A DNA stretch of 64,000 bases from Diphasiastrum complanatum (Eukaryota > Streptophyta > Lycopodiopsida > Lycopodiales > Lycopodiaceae): positions 60,563,401 through 60,627,400 of the forward strand of contig CM055092.1 of NCBI GenBank assembly GCA_029204225.1, in the 5' to 3' direction. The notes under the pieces were generated by a model. That model was not told where the DNA came from and did not search any database. It saw only the letters and a program-made list of their open reading frames with translations. The position numbers and the translations under genes were made by a program. Every line of letters begins with the position of its first letter. Positions within the stretch are counted from its first letter, which is position 1. Shown here one piece after another: positions 25,758 to 49,162 of this stretch.

Positions 25758-25758
25758 T
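25721..25758. repeat. (CT)n-(TA)n microsatellite
   Basis: Uninterrupted CT dinucleotides pass directly into TA dinucleotides and then a T-run. Confidence 0.95.
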
Positions 25759-25780
25759 TTTTTTAAACTTACCTTCAATT

Positions 25781-25840
25781 TTGCGCATGTGTATGGGCGC
25801 ACCCATGCATCCTCCTCTCCTCCCCTCACCCATGCATGAG
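25781..25840 (+). repeat. Short dispersed cassette next to (TA)n, copy 1
   Basis: GCGCATGTGTATGGGCGCAC and CCCATGCATCCTCCTCTCCT recur at 30404-30472, also immediately downstream of a (TA)n tract. This is probably part of a small transposon family. Confidence 0.65.
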
Positions 25841-26279
25841 CTTTTTTTAACTAAAAATTTAACAAAAGAGGATGCATGTATATGGAAGAGGATGCATGAC
25901 CATGGCCCTCCTCCCATGCATGCATATTCAAAATCCAGCTCCCTCCTCTGGCCTCCATCTCTCTGGCCTGCATCAACGAGCCACCTGTCTGGCCTCCATA
26001 GCTGCAACCTCCTCTGGCCTCCATTGCTCCAGCCCTCTAGCTCCTTTGGCCTCCATCGTTTGTTGTTGTCCTAGGAAGAGGGCCTCCTTTCGCGATGTCT
26101 TCTCTTCTTCCTCTTCTTTCCATTCCATTTTACTATTATTTTGTATTTGTTCTCGATGATCTCTCCTTGATCGTTCTAGTTGCGCCACATAAACACAAAT
26201 AATGCGTGGTGACTCCACATGATCGTCGTTATCAACTATTGCTGTTGCTTCCACATTTCTGCACACATTCACCTACTTC

Positions 26280-28440
26280 TTCTTCTGAATACTGGATAGT
26301 GCGATTCAGTTTTGAGATTCAGTTTTGAGGTGCGATTCAGTTTTGAGGTTTTCTTGCACCTTTAACAGCGTGTCTGTGAAGACCAACAACGTCATTGTCA
26401 ATTTGAACAAGCTGATGAGGGATGGAATCGAACTGGGTGGCATGTTTCATGGCGCCATTCAGGTGCGCCATACAGGTGCAGAGACTCTAATGGCAGCTCA
26501 CAAGACTCTTATATTATAGTAAAGATCTACCACAAGAAGACATGGAGGAGAAAATTCGGGCTGTTGGCAAATCAAATACTATTGATGACAATTACTCACA
26601 GAGGCACAAATGCCAGAGTCATCTTTTTTGTTACGATATTTAGACGGAATTCTCTCCTTCAATCTAAGAAGGCTTTCCAAATCAAACTAAGAAACAAGAT
26701 CAGAAACTCAAGTGTTCATCGACCTCCAAGCAGATTTTCTCAAAGATTCTTGCCAGCATCCGTTGATCTCTCTTAGCGCACTTTCATAGGATGTTCATTG
26801 CTTATTCTACTGATATTAATAGTGCCTGTCTAGCGCACTGTTAGCTACATGTTTTGCTTAGAACCCACGTTGTTGTCAAAATTCTAACAATCATCATGTA
26901 TAAAAGCTATTATCAGGCTGGTCTACTCTACAAAACCATCATTTTACCTACAGTTGTCAGCGCACTACAGAAAAAGCATGTGAAGAGGGTATGGCAGCAT
27001 GTGAAGAGGCACTAAACCAGTTCGGAATACACGAAGAAATGATCAAGGTCAGATCAGCTGCTCTCAAACCTCATGCACCTCTGGCTTTCTTTTTTCTCCA
27101 CAATCCGTTTGCCCATTTTTTCTCCACTATTGGAAAGAGTTTAATCTGCATGCAACGTCTCCCCTCTTTTGAATCAAGACTAAAAAATACGAATGCCTTA
27201 TCCTTCCAAGATCAAATACAAGGAGGAGGCCGAGATTGCTCTTAGGAGACGCTTTTTATGTGCAACCTCCCCTTTTACTTGGCTAGAAGGTGTAGTTCCA
27301 AGAACTAGATCTATACTACTTCCCTACTTGGTTGGGTAACATATGGCAATTTATTTGGAAAAACATTTTTAAATTCATCCAATAACTGCTTTAAATTACT
27401 AACTTGGTGAGTGAAATTAAATTACAAACATTTGCTAGAAATTGTAATTACAAATAGTAATTAGGATCACCAATAAGCTGTTTGAGCTCCGAATTGCAAA
27501 TCAACGGATTATTTGGTAAATTACGCTCAGTAATTAAAAACTACTTGAAGAGGTGGGTTGAGTGTTCATTGTTTCAGAAAGGATTGTGTTGCATTGTTGG
27601 AGTTTCATGGACATGAAAGAGCAGTTTATGGAAATATGAGCATGGTTTCCTACACTGTCATAGAAAAATGTCATGAAAGAAAGACATAGGCTATCTCAAA
27701 AAAGAACAAGCACTGTTGGAAATTTGCTCAAATTGCTTCATGATGGCCACTGCCAGATCTGTGTGAAGGAGCCTGCGTGGATAGCTTATCTACATGAAAA
27801 ATCAGTGTGCTGGTTGTCCCTTGAACAGGTCGAATAGTGCAATTCTGCACCTCAAAATTGTAGAAATATATCTACCTTTCAAAATGAGAATAATGGCCTT
27901 TTAAAATGCAACCAATGGCTCAAAAATGAAAGCTTATAACCTTAGAATCTGATTTTAGTACAAGTGAAATGATTTTGTTCAAAAGTCCTACTCTATCACA
28001 ACAACAGTATCAGCAAATTGGAGGTTGTAACAAGCTCACAATCCATTTCATTCTCACCCATCGCTGCAGCTCCAATTTCTTCCAAAGCTATCCATTTCAA
28101 TTGTAGCCAGCCAGCCTCAGAGCTCCACCTTTGATTGATCCTATCCTTCTTCTTAAAGCTCCCACTTTGGGGTGTTGATCAATTTCATTGTGAGCTAAAA
28201 TGGAAGACAAGTTTGTGAGGGTAATTATTGGTGGAGATGGGTGTGGATGGTGCCCACATTGGGGAGGTATATGTGCACAATGCGCTTTGTCGATGGATTT
28301 TTGCCCATTTTTGGCTATCTTTGCTATCGTTGATGCATATGTTACGCTCTAATTTCAGTCTCAAAATTTACCCGGCAAGTATAGCTGATGCAGTTCCAAC
28401 ACCATCTTTCCGACTAAGGGTGCAAAAGTGCTTGACTGAG
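26280..28440. other. No recognisable gene
   Basis: Open frames are short. A CGATTCAGTTTTGAG word is repeated three times at about 26302-26348. No conserved domain could be named on either strand. Confidence 0.35.
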
Positions 28441-28442
28441 TT

Positions 28443-28840
28443 AACAGCTCCTATTTGAACAAGATCTGCTCCTGCCACCATACGTATGGCCTCCAACAAA
28501 AACCACAGCCACCCAAAAAGGATTTAAGCAGCTGAGATATAGAAGCGCTAGCAATATGATCAAGAAATCTTGTGCTTTTGAATTAAGGAAAGATGATAAA
28601 GTCTCAGTAGACCTAGATGTTTCTACGAAGCCTAGCATGCATCATATTTTGAGGCCTTCAAGTTTCTCCGTGAATTTCAGATCTCAAATGATTGATGAGC
28701 ACAGACACAGAAACACTTTCATGAGGAATGATTTTGCCAGATCTACCTTTCACATGATGAGAACGTCTCTTCGTTGCAAATCGTGCACGACATCCTCAGA
28801 TTTTTCATTCGTACACTTTGGATGTCTTTTTCTACAATGA
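28443..28840 (+). other. Unidentified open reading frame
   Basis: One frame stays open for about 132 codons, ending at TGA 28838-28840, with an internal ATG at 28556. The product would be basic, rich in Ser, His and Arg, with no membrane segment and no motif I recognise. It could be an exon or a decayed TE piece. It stops about 300 bp before the 376-bp element at 29135. Confidence 0.2.
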
Positions 28841-29134
28841 GAATCCAGCTGTGGCATCTGGGAGTCAGAAAAATGATCAGTTTTGTTTAGTATAAACTTA
28901 ACGCTTTTCGAAGGAGATGCTTTTGCAGCCCCTCACCGAGGCGGACTCTTGAGACAGCTTCAAAGAGGAGGTTGGGGAGTGACTGTATAAGCCGTTTCAA
29001 TTGAACTTCTAGAAGAGTGCTCAAAATCTTTTTTGATATTTTGATTAATTCAAGGCAAAAGTCTTGGAAAGGGAGCATCCAAAAGTCTTGAATCGTCAGG
29101 AGAGGAAATAGGTAAGGGAACATAGTCCTAAGTC

Positions 29135-29510
29135 ATTAGAGGAGTTCTAATTCCAAAAAAGACCCTTTGTAAAGATTCCTTTTATATTTTTTCTCAAAAT
29201 TTTCTTTCACATGGACCAATCAAAACACTCAAATTTGAAATCTACGTAACGTAACTTTTTGAGTCCACATTTTGATTCCATACTAAAAATGGCATAACTT
29301 TTTAGTGGCAAGTCTGAATTTAGCGGAGTTTGGTGCATTGGAAAGCGCTCAACAAGGGCTTTTGAATGATATGTTAGATGACATACTTCTGAGCTACGAT
29401 TAAAAAGTTATCGCAAGTCAAAAGTATTAGTGTTATAATATTTTAATAATAAAAAAGGCATCTTGTAGGAATTCTTAAAGGGTCTTTTTGGAACTCAAAA
29501 CTCCTCTAAT
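29135..29510. mobile_element. 376-bp terminal-inverted-repeat element, copy 2
   Basis: It has the same length and about 90 percent visible identity with 9810-10185. The terminal inverted repeat ATTAGAGGAGTT...AACTCCTCTAAT is perfect for 12 bp and continues with few mismatches to about 33 bp. The interior has no open frame. Confidence 0.85.
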
Positions 29511-30185
29511 GCGTATGGATTGTTGTATTGTTTGATACATGGCGTGTCTTTGGAAGAACCTGCTGAGCATTCCATATTGATGGTGGGCAACAACCCTTTA
29601 CACAAAGACATAGAAAAAGGTTCACCAAGCGTTACAAAGTGGAACGACACTACATAGCATACTGCCACATTTATTTGGACACGTTTCAAAAATTGCGGCT
29701 TCTAGATCATCTCAACAACAAGTACCATTGGCCAAGGTGGTTTGTTAGAGATTAGGTTGAAATGGTGATCTGAGTTCATTTGACAAGCATGAATCTATAG
29801 TATAATTTGGGGGTGGAAACGAATTTTCCCATACATACAAAAGGTGTTTTGAATCCTGAATGTCGTCAAGGAACTTGAAAGTCTGCTTCTGAACAGTTGA
29901 AACAGTTCCAGAAACTTGAATGTAGGGCCTACTTCTAAATAGCTGAGGGTGCTCTTTAGAATGAAATGCGAACGACTACACGAAACTATTGTTATTCCAT
30001 TCGATCTATGAGGAGATTCTATGATAAATCTACATGTTTTTATTAGCCTGTATCATGATTGACCTAGAGGTAACTCAAATTTGTGGTAGGGCTTGAAGCA
30101 AGGATATCGCAAAGGCGTTCAACCTCTTTCTCGACATTGTTGTCTCCAGCCATGTCGTCTCCGCAGATTAAATCAACTCTAAATC
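29511..30185. other. No recognisable feature
   Basis: AT-rich single-copy-looking sequence with only short frames. Confidence 0.35.
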
Positions 30186-30317
30186 CTAACACACACACTC
30201 TCCATAAACACATGGCACACACACAACACATGCACATGCACACACTTGCACATGTGTGTGTGCGTGCGCACACACACACACAAAGCCATTACGGCACGCA
30301 CACACATGCACACACGC
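30186..30317. repeat. (CA)n-rich low-complexity tract
   Basis: Interrupted CA/TG dinucleotides with ACATGCACA variants. Cys- or His-rich open frames here are microsatellite translations. Confidence 0.9.
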
Positions 30318-30319
30318 AC

Positions 30320-30358
30320 GTCCGCCATTGCCCGTCAATGACGGGCACTCTTTACTAG
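30320..30358 (+). mobile_element. Helitron-like 3' terminus
   Basis: A 7-bp perfect GC-rich hairpin GCCCGTC-AAT-GACGGGC (30330-30346) is followed after 8 bases by CTAG (30355-30358) and a T. This is the 3' end layout of Helitrons (hairpin, then CTRR, insertion before T). The flank is a (TA)n tract (30367-30396). A second, slightly mutated copy is at 33914-33952. The 5' TC end was not located. Confidence 0.6.
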
Positions 30359-30365
30359 TATATAA

Positions 30366-30397
<32 letters not shown>

Positions 30398-30403
30398 CAA
30401 TTT

Positions 30404-30472
30404 GTGCGCATGTGGTGCACATGTATATGGGTGCACCCATGCATCCTCCTCTCCTCACCCATACATCCTCTA
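30404..30472 (+). repeat. Short dispersed cassette next to (TA)n, copy 2
   Basis: Partner of 25781-25840; here it follows the (TA)n into which the Helitron-like end abuts. Confidence 0.65.
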
Positions 30473-30662
30473 TTTTAAACTAAAAAGTGGTGCAAACAGG
30501 ATGCAACATGACCTAATGCATGCACATTCTGTCCTTGCGTGCCACAACTCCTCCCATTCAAAACTCCATTTTTCTCTCCCACCTCTCCAATTTAAATGCC
30601 CCTTTTTCATCCTATGTGTGGGCCCACCTCTCCAAATTTGAAGTTAATATTTCCTACCTATT

Positions 30663-30671
30663 TTCCTCTCT

Positions 30672-30747
<76 letters not shown>
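30663..30747. repeat. (CT)n-(CA)n compound microsatellite
   Basis: A CT run passes into about 24 CA dinucleotides. The long poly-Leu-Ser and Thr-His frames that cross it are artefacts. Confidence 0.95.
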
Positions 30748-31028
30748 AAGCCATAAGCGCAAATCATCAGCTGAAGCTTTGTCATAAGAGGTTCAAAGAT
30801 GTCAGGGAGCGTGATCAGAAGCTGTTGGCCTACAATTTTAGGCTTCAGCCTCATTACCATCTTCCTCTTTTCCTGGAACATCTCACTTGCTCCCAAAACA
30901 CCAGTGGTTGTGCTCCAAGTAAGCTCCAGCAATTGTCCTCCACGAGATTATCAACGATCAGCTACTCCATTGAGTTTTTTGGGTCACATTTTGTTTTCTG
31001 CGTACAGCACTTGGCTTGCAGTACGGAG

Positions 31029-31029
31029 G

Positions 31030-31075
<46 letters not shown>

Positions 31076-31149
31076 GGCACATGCCTGGCCAGCCCTCTCT
31101 CTCTTGCACGCTATATGGCCTGCTGTATGCATCTCTCTCTCTCTCTCTC
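31029..31149. repeat. (CT)n microsatellite, two blocks
   Basis: (CT)n at 31029-31074 and 31131-31149 lie within an otherwise featureless stretch. Confidence 0.9.
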
Positions 31150-31739
31150 ATATATTTATATATAAAAATACATAGTTGTTTTCAAATTCTCTTTCAATTT
31201 ACCCTATTGCACTGCATTGTTCGGAAAACCTCTTTAAAGTTTTTTTTAAAAACATGCATTTTTTTAAGCTTCTCTATTTTTTAGGACTATTAGTCATATA
31301 CAATCTATTTACATATATAAAAAATTGTCAAAATGTTCATGATATGTATTTTTAAGACAAAATGTTGATTCAATTTTTATACTCGTTTGGCTTTCAAAAC
31401 ACCTGCACGGTTCATGTTTTTTTTATAATTTACTCAAAATGATAGCATGGTCCACGTGGCAAAAGGTGGATGGCGAGACCGACACTTGGTACTGCCCTAG
31501 ATTTAGGGTCTCACTAAAGCCTTAAGAACTGACGTAGCTAACAGTTGAACCCCTAGGGACTATACTGCATCTTCCCGCGCGATACTACGAAGTGTCACCA
31601 TTGGATTTCTTGATATGCTTTTGGATCCTGCCACGTATCTAGATGATCGAGAGCTGAAAAACATGACAAGTATACAAGTGCTCGCGTGTCAAATATGTTG
31701 TGCAATCTCTTTCTCGTTGTCTCTCTCTCTCTGTGAGAC

Positions 31740-31849
31740 AAAGAGAGACCCTTGCATCTGGTTTGCGGTTCATTCAGACCGTAAGCAAGACTTTACAGTG
31801 GGTTGAGGTTCATTTACTTTGTTCAGAGCATTTAGGGCGCATAGGGACC

Positions 31850-31941
<92 letters not shown>

Positions 31942-32128
31942 CGTTTCATTCGTTCAGACCGTTTGTAGTCATCGGCGGGACCCTTGCATGCGGTCTGCGG
32001 TTCGTTCAATTCTTTGAGAGCATAGGCGAGACTTTGCAATAGTGCTTCGTATCTGACCGCAATCGTTGACTTTGCGGTCCTTTGCAATGAAATGCAGTCG
32101 TATGCGGTCAAAATGGGATCCTTTGTGG

Positions 32129-32200
<72 letters not shown>

Positions 32201-32312
32201 TTTGTAGTCATCGGCGAGACCCTTGCATGTGATTTGCGGTTCATTCAGAGCATTAAGGCCGCACAGGGACCGTGAGAACCATGAGTGAGAGCATTTACGC
32301 CGCATAGGAACC

Positions 32313-32373
<61 letters not shown>

Positions 32374-33319
32374 CCAACCATCCTGCTTGTTATTCATTAA
32401 TCTGATCTGATCGATGGGCGATCTGTGGACTCATCCAGCTCGTGATTCCCGAGCTTGCCCAAGAGAAGGAGTTGCAAAGCAAACTGGAAAATTAAAATAA
32501 GACACCTAAAGCAAGAAGCATTCGACTGTTGACGATAATGCTTAAGCTTGCTACAATAAGGAAAACAAAATAAAACGAAATATCTACCAGCGCTGCACGA
32601 TGTGGGGGGATCCTTCTGCAGATCTTTCAACTCCTTCAAAATGCAACTTCTACATCACTACCTATTGATTCTGTATTTTGTTTTGATAGTACAGGAGGTA
32701 ACAAGACAACAAACCCAAAACATACAATGTTTACGCTAAAGAATCAATGCACAACTTACCAGACCAATTCATCATGATCCGTTGGAATGGCAGCAACGAT
32801 CCATCGCATCAGATACCTATGTCCAACGATCCGCCATAGCTACCTATCAAAATACAATAAAAAAGAAGAGAGCAAGAAGATGGAGGAGGCCCGATGGAGA
32901 GAGAGGCCCGCATCCCACCTGCTCGCGATTGAGAGAAAGAGAGAGAGAACCGATGGAGAGAAAGAGAGAGCGCGCACGCTCTGGGGGGAAATACATTTTG
33001 AAATTGTGTTTGTGCGTGCGCCCAAAAAAAAAAATTGCTTCTACGTGTTATTTTTCGCACGCCTAGAACCTTTCAATCGTTTTTTAGCTTTTTGCGTTGT
33101 AAAACGCTTGACATTTTGTTGCGGGCAGAGCGTGACATTTTTGACGGCATGGCGACATTCTCTCTCTAAAATAGTTTTAATATATATGATATATATCTAC
33201 ACATTGCACGAAGCACACTGCTTGAAGAAGCAATCTGAACAATCCATGAAAATTATTGAATAGCAAGCAGGCTGGCTGGATTGCTCTCTTTCAGATTCTG
33301 CTAGATCACTCTCTCTTAG

Positions 33320-33382
<63 letters not shown>

Positions 33383-33538
33383 CTCGCTCGATCTCTCTCT
33401 CACTCGGATGCTCTCTCTCTCTCTCTCTCTCTCACGGTACTCAAGGTCCCTGTGCGACATTAATTCTTTGCCCTAAACTCTAAACCGCATGCAAGGGTCT
33501 CGCCTACGGCTACATACGGTCTGAACGAAGAAAACAAT

Positions 33539-33612
<74 letters not shown>

Positions 33613-33840
33613 AAGGACCGCAAAGTCAACGATTGCGGTCACATATGAAGCACAATCGCAAAGTCTCGCCTATGCTCTAAACAAAGTGAACGAACCTCAA
33701 CTGCATTGTAAAGTATTGCTTACGGTCTGAACAAAGTGAACGAACCGTAAACCGCACTGCAAAGGTCTTGCCTACGACTACATACGGTCTAAACGAAGGC
33801 ATAGGGACCGCATTAGGCCGTATAAGGATCGCATTTAAGC
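31740..33840. repeat. Fold-back satellite with (GA)n arms on the left and (CT)n arms on the right
   Basis: The left arm (31740-32375) alternates GA runs (31853-31939, 32137-32196, 32312-32371) with a degenerate unit containing GACCCTTGCAT, GCGGTTCATTCAGA and CATAGGGACCGTGAG. The right arm (33470-33840) holds the same words in reverse complement, next to CT runs (33539-33612). The clearest inverted match is 32013-32095 with 33614-33690 (ATAGGCGAGACTTTGC and GCAATCGTTGACTTTGCGGT). More CT runs lie at 33322-33380 and 33412-33434. Open frames here are poly-RE or poly-SL artefacts. Confidence 0.75.
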
Positions 33841-33913
33841 CCCATAGAAACCCCCGCCACCTAGCGCGAAAGAATCATTGTCCGTCAACAACATATTAAA
33901 TTTTCAAATCATC

Positions 33914-33952
33914 GACCGCCATTGCTCGTCAACGACGGGCACTCTTTAATAG
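33914..33952 (+). mobile_element. Helitron-like 3' terminus, second copy
   Basis: CCGCCATTGCTCGTC-AAC-GACGGGC and ACTCTTTAATAG match 30320-30358 except for one stem base and a first-base change in the terminal CTAG. (TA)n follows directly, as in the first copy. Confidence 0.55.
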
Positions 33953-34030
33953 TATATGTATATATATATATATATATATGTTTTGAAAGTTGATGCACTC
34001 TCTCACTCTCAAGTAAAAGCATCTTATTAT

Positions 34031-34038
34031 TATATATA
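34031..34038 (+). promoter_or_regulatory. Candidate TATA box of the ABCB gene
   Basis: TATATATA followed by AAC lies about 390 bp before the ATG at 34430. The region after it is CT-rich, typical of plant 5' leaders. TA microsatellites nearby (33956-33980) make this a weak call. Confidence 0.3.
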
Positions 34039-34429
34039 ACATCTCTTTCGTGTTTGCTCTCATCTATTTTGCTGATACAGAAGCATATAGTCTGGATGGA
34101 GTTCTCTAATTGTTATGGGTGAGTCTTCAATCTGCTCGCAGCTCGTTGCAGCCCACAACGAGGGAAGAACACCAATATACATTTGACATTTAATCTCTCA
34201 ATAAGTAACAGGCGTGACAATGTCAGTAATGCCCGTTTCACATTATTCTGTTTCTTGTTTATCTTGAATCATGTTATCAGAATTACCTGCTTGTCTCTGA
34301 TGTATCTCTCTGTGGCAAATCATTTCATGATGTGATTTGTTTTGTATTGTTGTTAAGTTTGAAGGAAAAAGAATGAATAAAAAGCAGGATTACACATCCT
34401 AGTGCAGTAATATATTCCCAGAGCTTAAG

Positions 34430-46277
<11,848 letters not shown>

Positions 46278-46454
46278 ATTCGTCCTTACTACAATCATTG
46301 ATGGCAAACAGAGACTGTTTATGCAAGCAAAATGCATGTCCTGGTTTCTGCAATTACAAACTTCCACGCCCACGCCCACGCCCAGTTTATGGTAGCAACC
46401 CAGAATTGCAAACTTCTTCAAGAGAAGCCGTGTAAGTGTAGATTGCGCGCATCA

Positions 46455-46460
46455 AATAAA
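46455..46460 (+). terminator. Candidate poly(A) signal of ABCB
   Basis: AATAAA about 180 bp after the ABCB stop codon (46275-46277). The sequence between holds no other frame. A CCCACG triplet repeat lies at about 46366-46383. Confidence 0.5.
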
Positions 46461-46761
46461 TCACAAACAATTGAATCCATTAGCATCGCCAAGCAGCTGA
46501 AATTTTTATAAATCATCCAAGGCTAGCGGTGTTTTCAACTTAACTTCGATGTTGTTGATCCAGAACCCTAATGGATTATTTGTGATTGTTCTGCCCATTT
46601 TTTGGGCTCTTTAAAAAGTACAATATGTCAATGTTTTTTAAAAATCTGAGACGCGCATCAGTCCGCGTTAGCCTGCCACGTGGCACTTTTTGACTCGTAC
46701 AAAAAAGTTGAAGTGCTGATTATGCTATATAAATGGCATGTGGAAAAGTCAAAGAATCCAT

Positions 46762-46924
46762 GCAATGGAATGGGCAAGGCAAAGGCCATTTTGTCCGGTA
46801 AAGCTTTCCAAAAAAATTTTAGGCAAGGCCCGGTAAGGCTTTCCAAATTTTTTTTAAAAGGGCCGAGCCTAAAATTTTTTGGAAAGCCAAACCGGGCAGA
46901 ATGTCCCGTGTTCGGCCCATTCCA
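46762..46924. repeat. Imperfect inverted repeat (fold-back, MITE-like)
   Basis: The left end reads ATGGAATGGGCAAGGC and the right end, reversed, ATGGAATGGGCC. The inner arms CTTTCCAAAAAAATTTTAGG and CCTAAAATTTTTTGGAAAG also pair. A GC-rich stretch follows (46945-47030). Confidence 0.75.
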
Positions 46925-47078
46925 TAGGACATAACATTCAATTGGTCAGGCTCCGAGGCCCTTACGCCCGGGAAGGCGGAGGCCCGAGGGCGCACAGCCT
47001 TCCGTGGGCGGAAGGGGCGAGGAGCCGGCCCTTTTGAGACGTGAATTCCGTTTTTAATTTTTTTTTTTTTGTGATTTC

Positions 47079-47116
47079 TTTTACACGCACGTTCTGGGTG
47101 GAAGGTGCGTGTAAAA
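47079..47116. repeat. 12-bp perfect stem hairpin
   Basis: TTTTACACGCAC (47079-47090) pairs perfectly with GTGCGTGTAAAA (47105-47116) across a 14-base loop. Confidence 0.85.
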
Positions 47117-47128
47117 AAAGGTAAATTT

Positions 47129-47164
47129 TTTTTACGGGCACCTTCCGGAAGGTGCCTGTAAAAA
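47129..47164. repeat. 36-bp near-perfect palindrome
   Basis: TTTTTACGGGCACCTTCC (47129-47146) is followed with no spacer by its reverse complement (47147-47164), with one mismatch. It shares the TTTTAC...GCAC start with the hairpin 12 bp upstream. Confidence 0.85.
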
Positions 47165-47824
47165 TAAAATGTGAAAAGTGATTTTATGTTGTATTTAATG
47201 CTCTTATATTCTGTAAGGTCGTTGTTGTAGATGTTCTTCTCGTCAAAGTAGGCTCAACCTTACCCAATTTAATTTTGATATTTTGAGGCCAACTCGCTCA
47301 CAAAATGCAACAATAAATAAACTCGACATTTAAGTGGCATAAAGATGATTGATTTGATTGTGACTCTATGGATGCTAATTTCAGGTGTTTCATCTTTCAA
47401 TTTTTTTGGCTCTTTCTTAGATTCACTTGCCAATAGTGTGAAAACACCCTAAATCTTTCCCCCCTAAATCTTTCCCATGCCATTTTCTTTCTACGATGCT
47501 ATTACACCATATTTGCAATTGCTTGGATACATCATTTCACAACATTCATTAGGATTTTAGCCCATGTTCTCAATTAGCAATAGGTCTTAGGACTTGGGGC
47601 GTGAGTATACTTGACATAGTAATTGATATGTATGTGGCATCTTGCTAGAGCATCTATGGTCCTTGTGTAGGACGATAATTCAGAGTACACATACGCAATA
47701 GTCAGACATATTATCAATATGGAGGGTCTTTTCACACTTGAGTGGTTAGAAAATCTTTAATAAGGGTCTCCCCCCTTTCACACTTGAGTTGTCATCATGT
47801 GACACATGTTGTGGCATGGGCCCT
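47165..47824. other. No recognisable feature
   Basis: AT-rich sequence with no frame or repeat I can name. Confidence 0.35.
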
Positions 47825-48960
47825 TGTTGAACTATTCTCCTTCTTACTAATCGACTAATCGGTTTTTTATTTTCATCCAACTGTTTATCCAGTCTTGCGG
47901 ATTCTCTCGTGTTTTACACAGTCTGCAGAATTACAAGTGTTTTTACACAGTCTACATAAATACAGAGAGTTAGACAACAGTGTCGGGAATTTTCTCTCAC
48001 TACAAAACCCGACACTATCTCCTTTTTGCTACAGTCAATTTTCTCTTAAAGCGTCACTGTCAAAAATTGCAAGTAAAAATATAGTGTCGCGTTTTTCGCA
48101 TTTTTTGTCTGTCAGGAATTGCGAGTAAAAATGCAGTGTCGCGTTTTTCGCATTTTTCGCTTGTGACAGTTTACGTTCATTTATGCAGAGTGTCACATTT
48201 TTTGCCTGTGGCAGTTTACGTTTTCCGCAGAGTGACAGTTACGTTCATTTATGCAGATAGACTGTTTACGGTCAAATGTCACCACTTATCAGTAAACAAC
48301 TTATGAGAAGAACTGGATGAATGCCAACAGACTCCAGCCAACGGACAGCAAAATTTGACGACCTAATTGCTTAGTATAAATAGTTGTTCATATTTCAACA
48401 TCTGATTATTCAGATCAAGTATTGAATAGTTAGCTCTCTCTCAAGCCAGCGAGCTTGAACACTCTTGAGCATTTTAGCTCAGTTCGTTAGAGTTGATTAG
48501 AGATTGCTATTGCGCTTACTGCTTATCAGTAATGTGCTTAATTGAGACTTATATTTTAGCCGTTCAGAGATAGCTTAGAGTACGCAGCTTCGATCCGCAA
48601 CTTGTTGTACTCATTTATATATGTTTCGCTTTCATATTGAGTCAATAGTATCTTCTTATTGCGTTCAACTTCGTCTTAGAATGTATGTGTTTCTATAATT
48701 CTTCGTGACAGATTATTTGTCTGATAATTCAATGCTTAAATGTTTGGCTACGTAATCATTGTAGTACTGATGATTTCAAAGTTAGTTACTATAAGATCGA
48801 ACGTGATTTTTATCACTATTGTTTTGTTTGAAATTGATAGGTGTAGTCATGCATGAAAAAAGAGGAAGATAGATTATTTCGCTGCGCACGATAAGTTTTC
48901 TTTCTTGTCGTTCACATTTTTTTTATTCACATCTTATTCGACCTACACCTCTTTCCAACA
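47825..48960 (+). repeat. Copia LTR A
   Basis: 1136 bp, starting TGTTGAACTATTC and ending TTTCCAACA, followed directly by TGGTATCAGAGCG (48961 on). Inside, a GTCGCGTTTTTCGCATTTTT word and a GACAGTTTACGTTCATTTAT word repeat at short distances (about 48080-48260). Confidence 0.85.
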
Positions 48961-49148
48961 TGGTATCAGAGCGTTGATTATTCTTCAAGGCCTAATACTA
49001 TATCAGAGCTTAAGCTCTTATATTTGATATCTTTCGTGATATCAAATTATTTTTCAGTTCGAATCAATTTGTTTCGGGATTAGAGAATTGATTTCCAAAT
49101 GTAGCGCAACACGATATCTCTCTTAACGTCGTCAGACTAAAGTTCCAG

Positions 49149-49162
49149 ATGGATTCTCAAAG
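49149..49162 (+). pseudogene. Stub of copia gag start after LTR A
   Basis: ATGGATTCTCAAAG (MDSQS) is the same gag start as at 51736 of the main element. After it the sequence switches abruptly to a reversed, unrelated copia. Confidence 0.6.

Noticed and set aside
26325-26519. Possible PPPDE/DeSI-like peptide (ELGGMFHGAIQ)
   Set aside because: Resemblance limited to about ten residues; no catalytic His/Cys context.
30799-31284. 161-codon plus-strand frame with a hydrophobic start
   Set aside because: Much of its length is translated (CT)n; no family match, no plausible exon borders.
31700-32377. Long Arg-Glu or Ser-Leu frames on both strands
   Set aside because: They are translations of (GA)n/(CT)n in the fold-back satellite.
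48040-48260. Short-period repeats in LTR A considered as a CRISPR-like array
   Set aside because: Repeat spacing is irregular, units are degenerate and the sequence lies inside a plant LTR.
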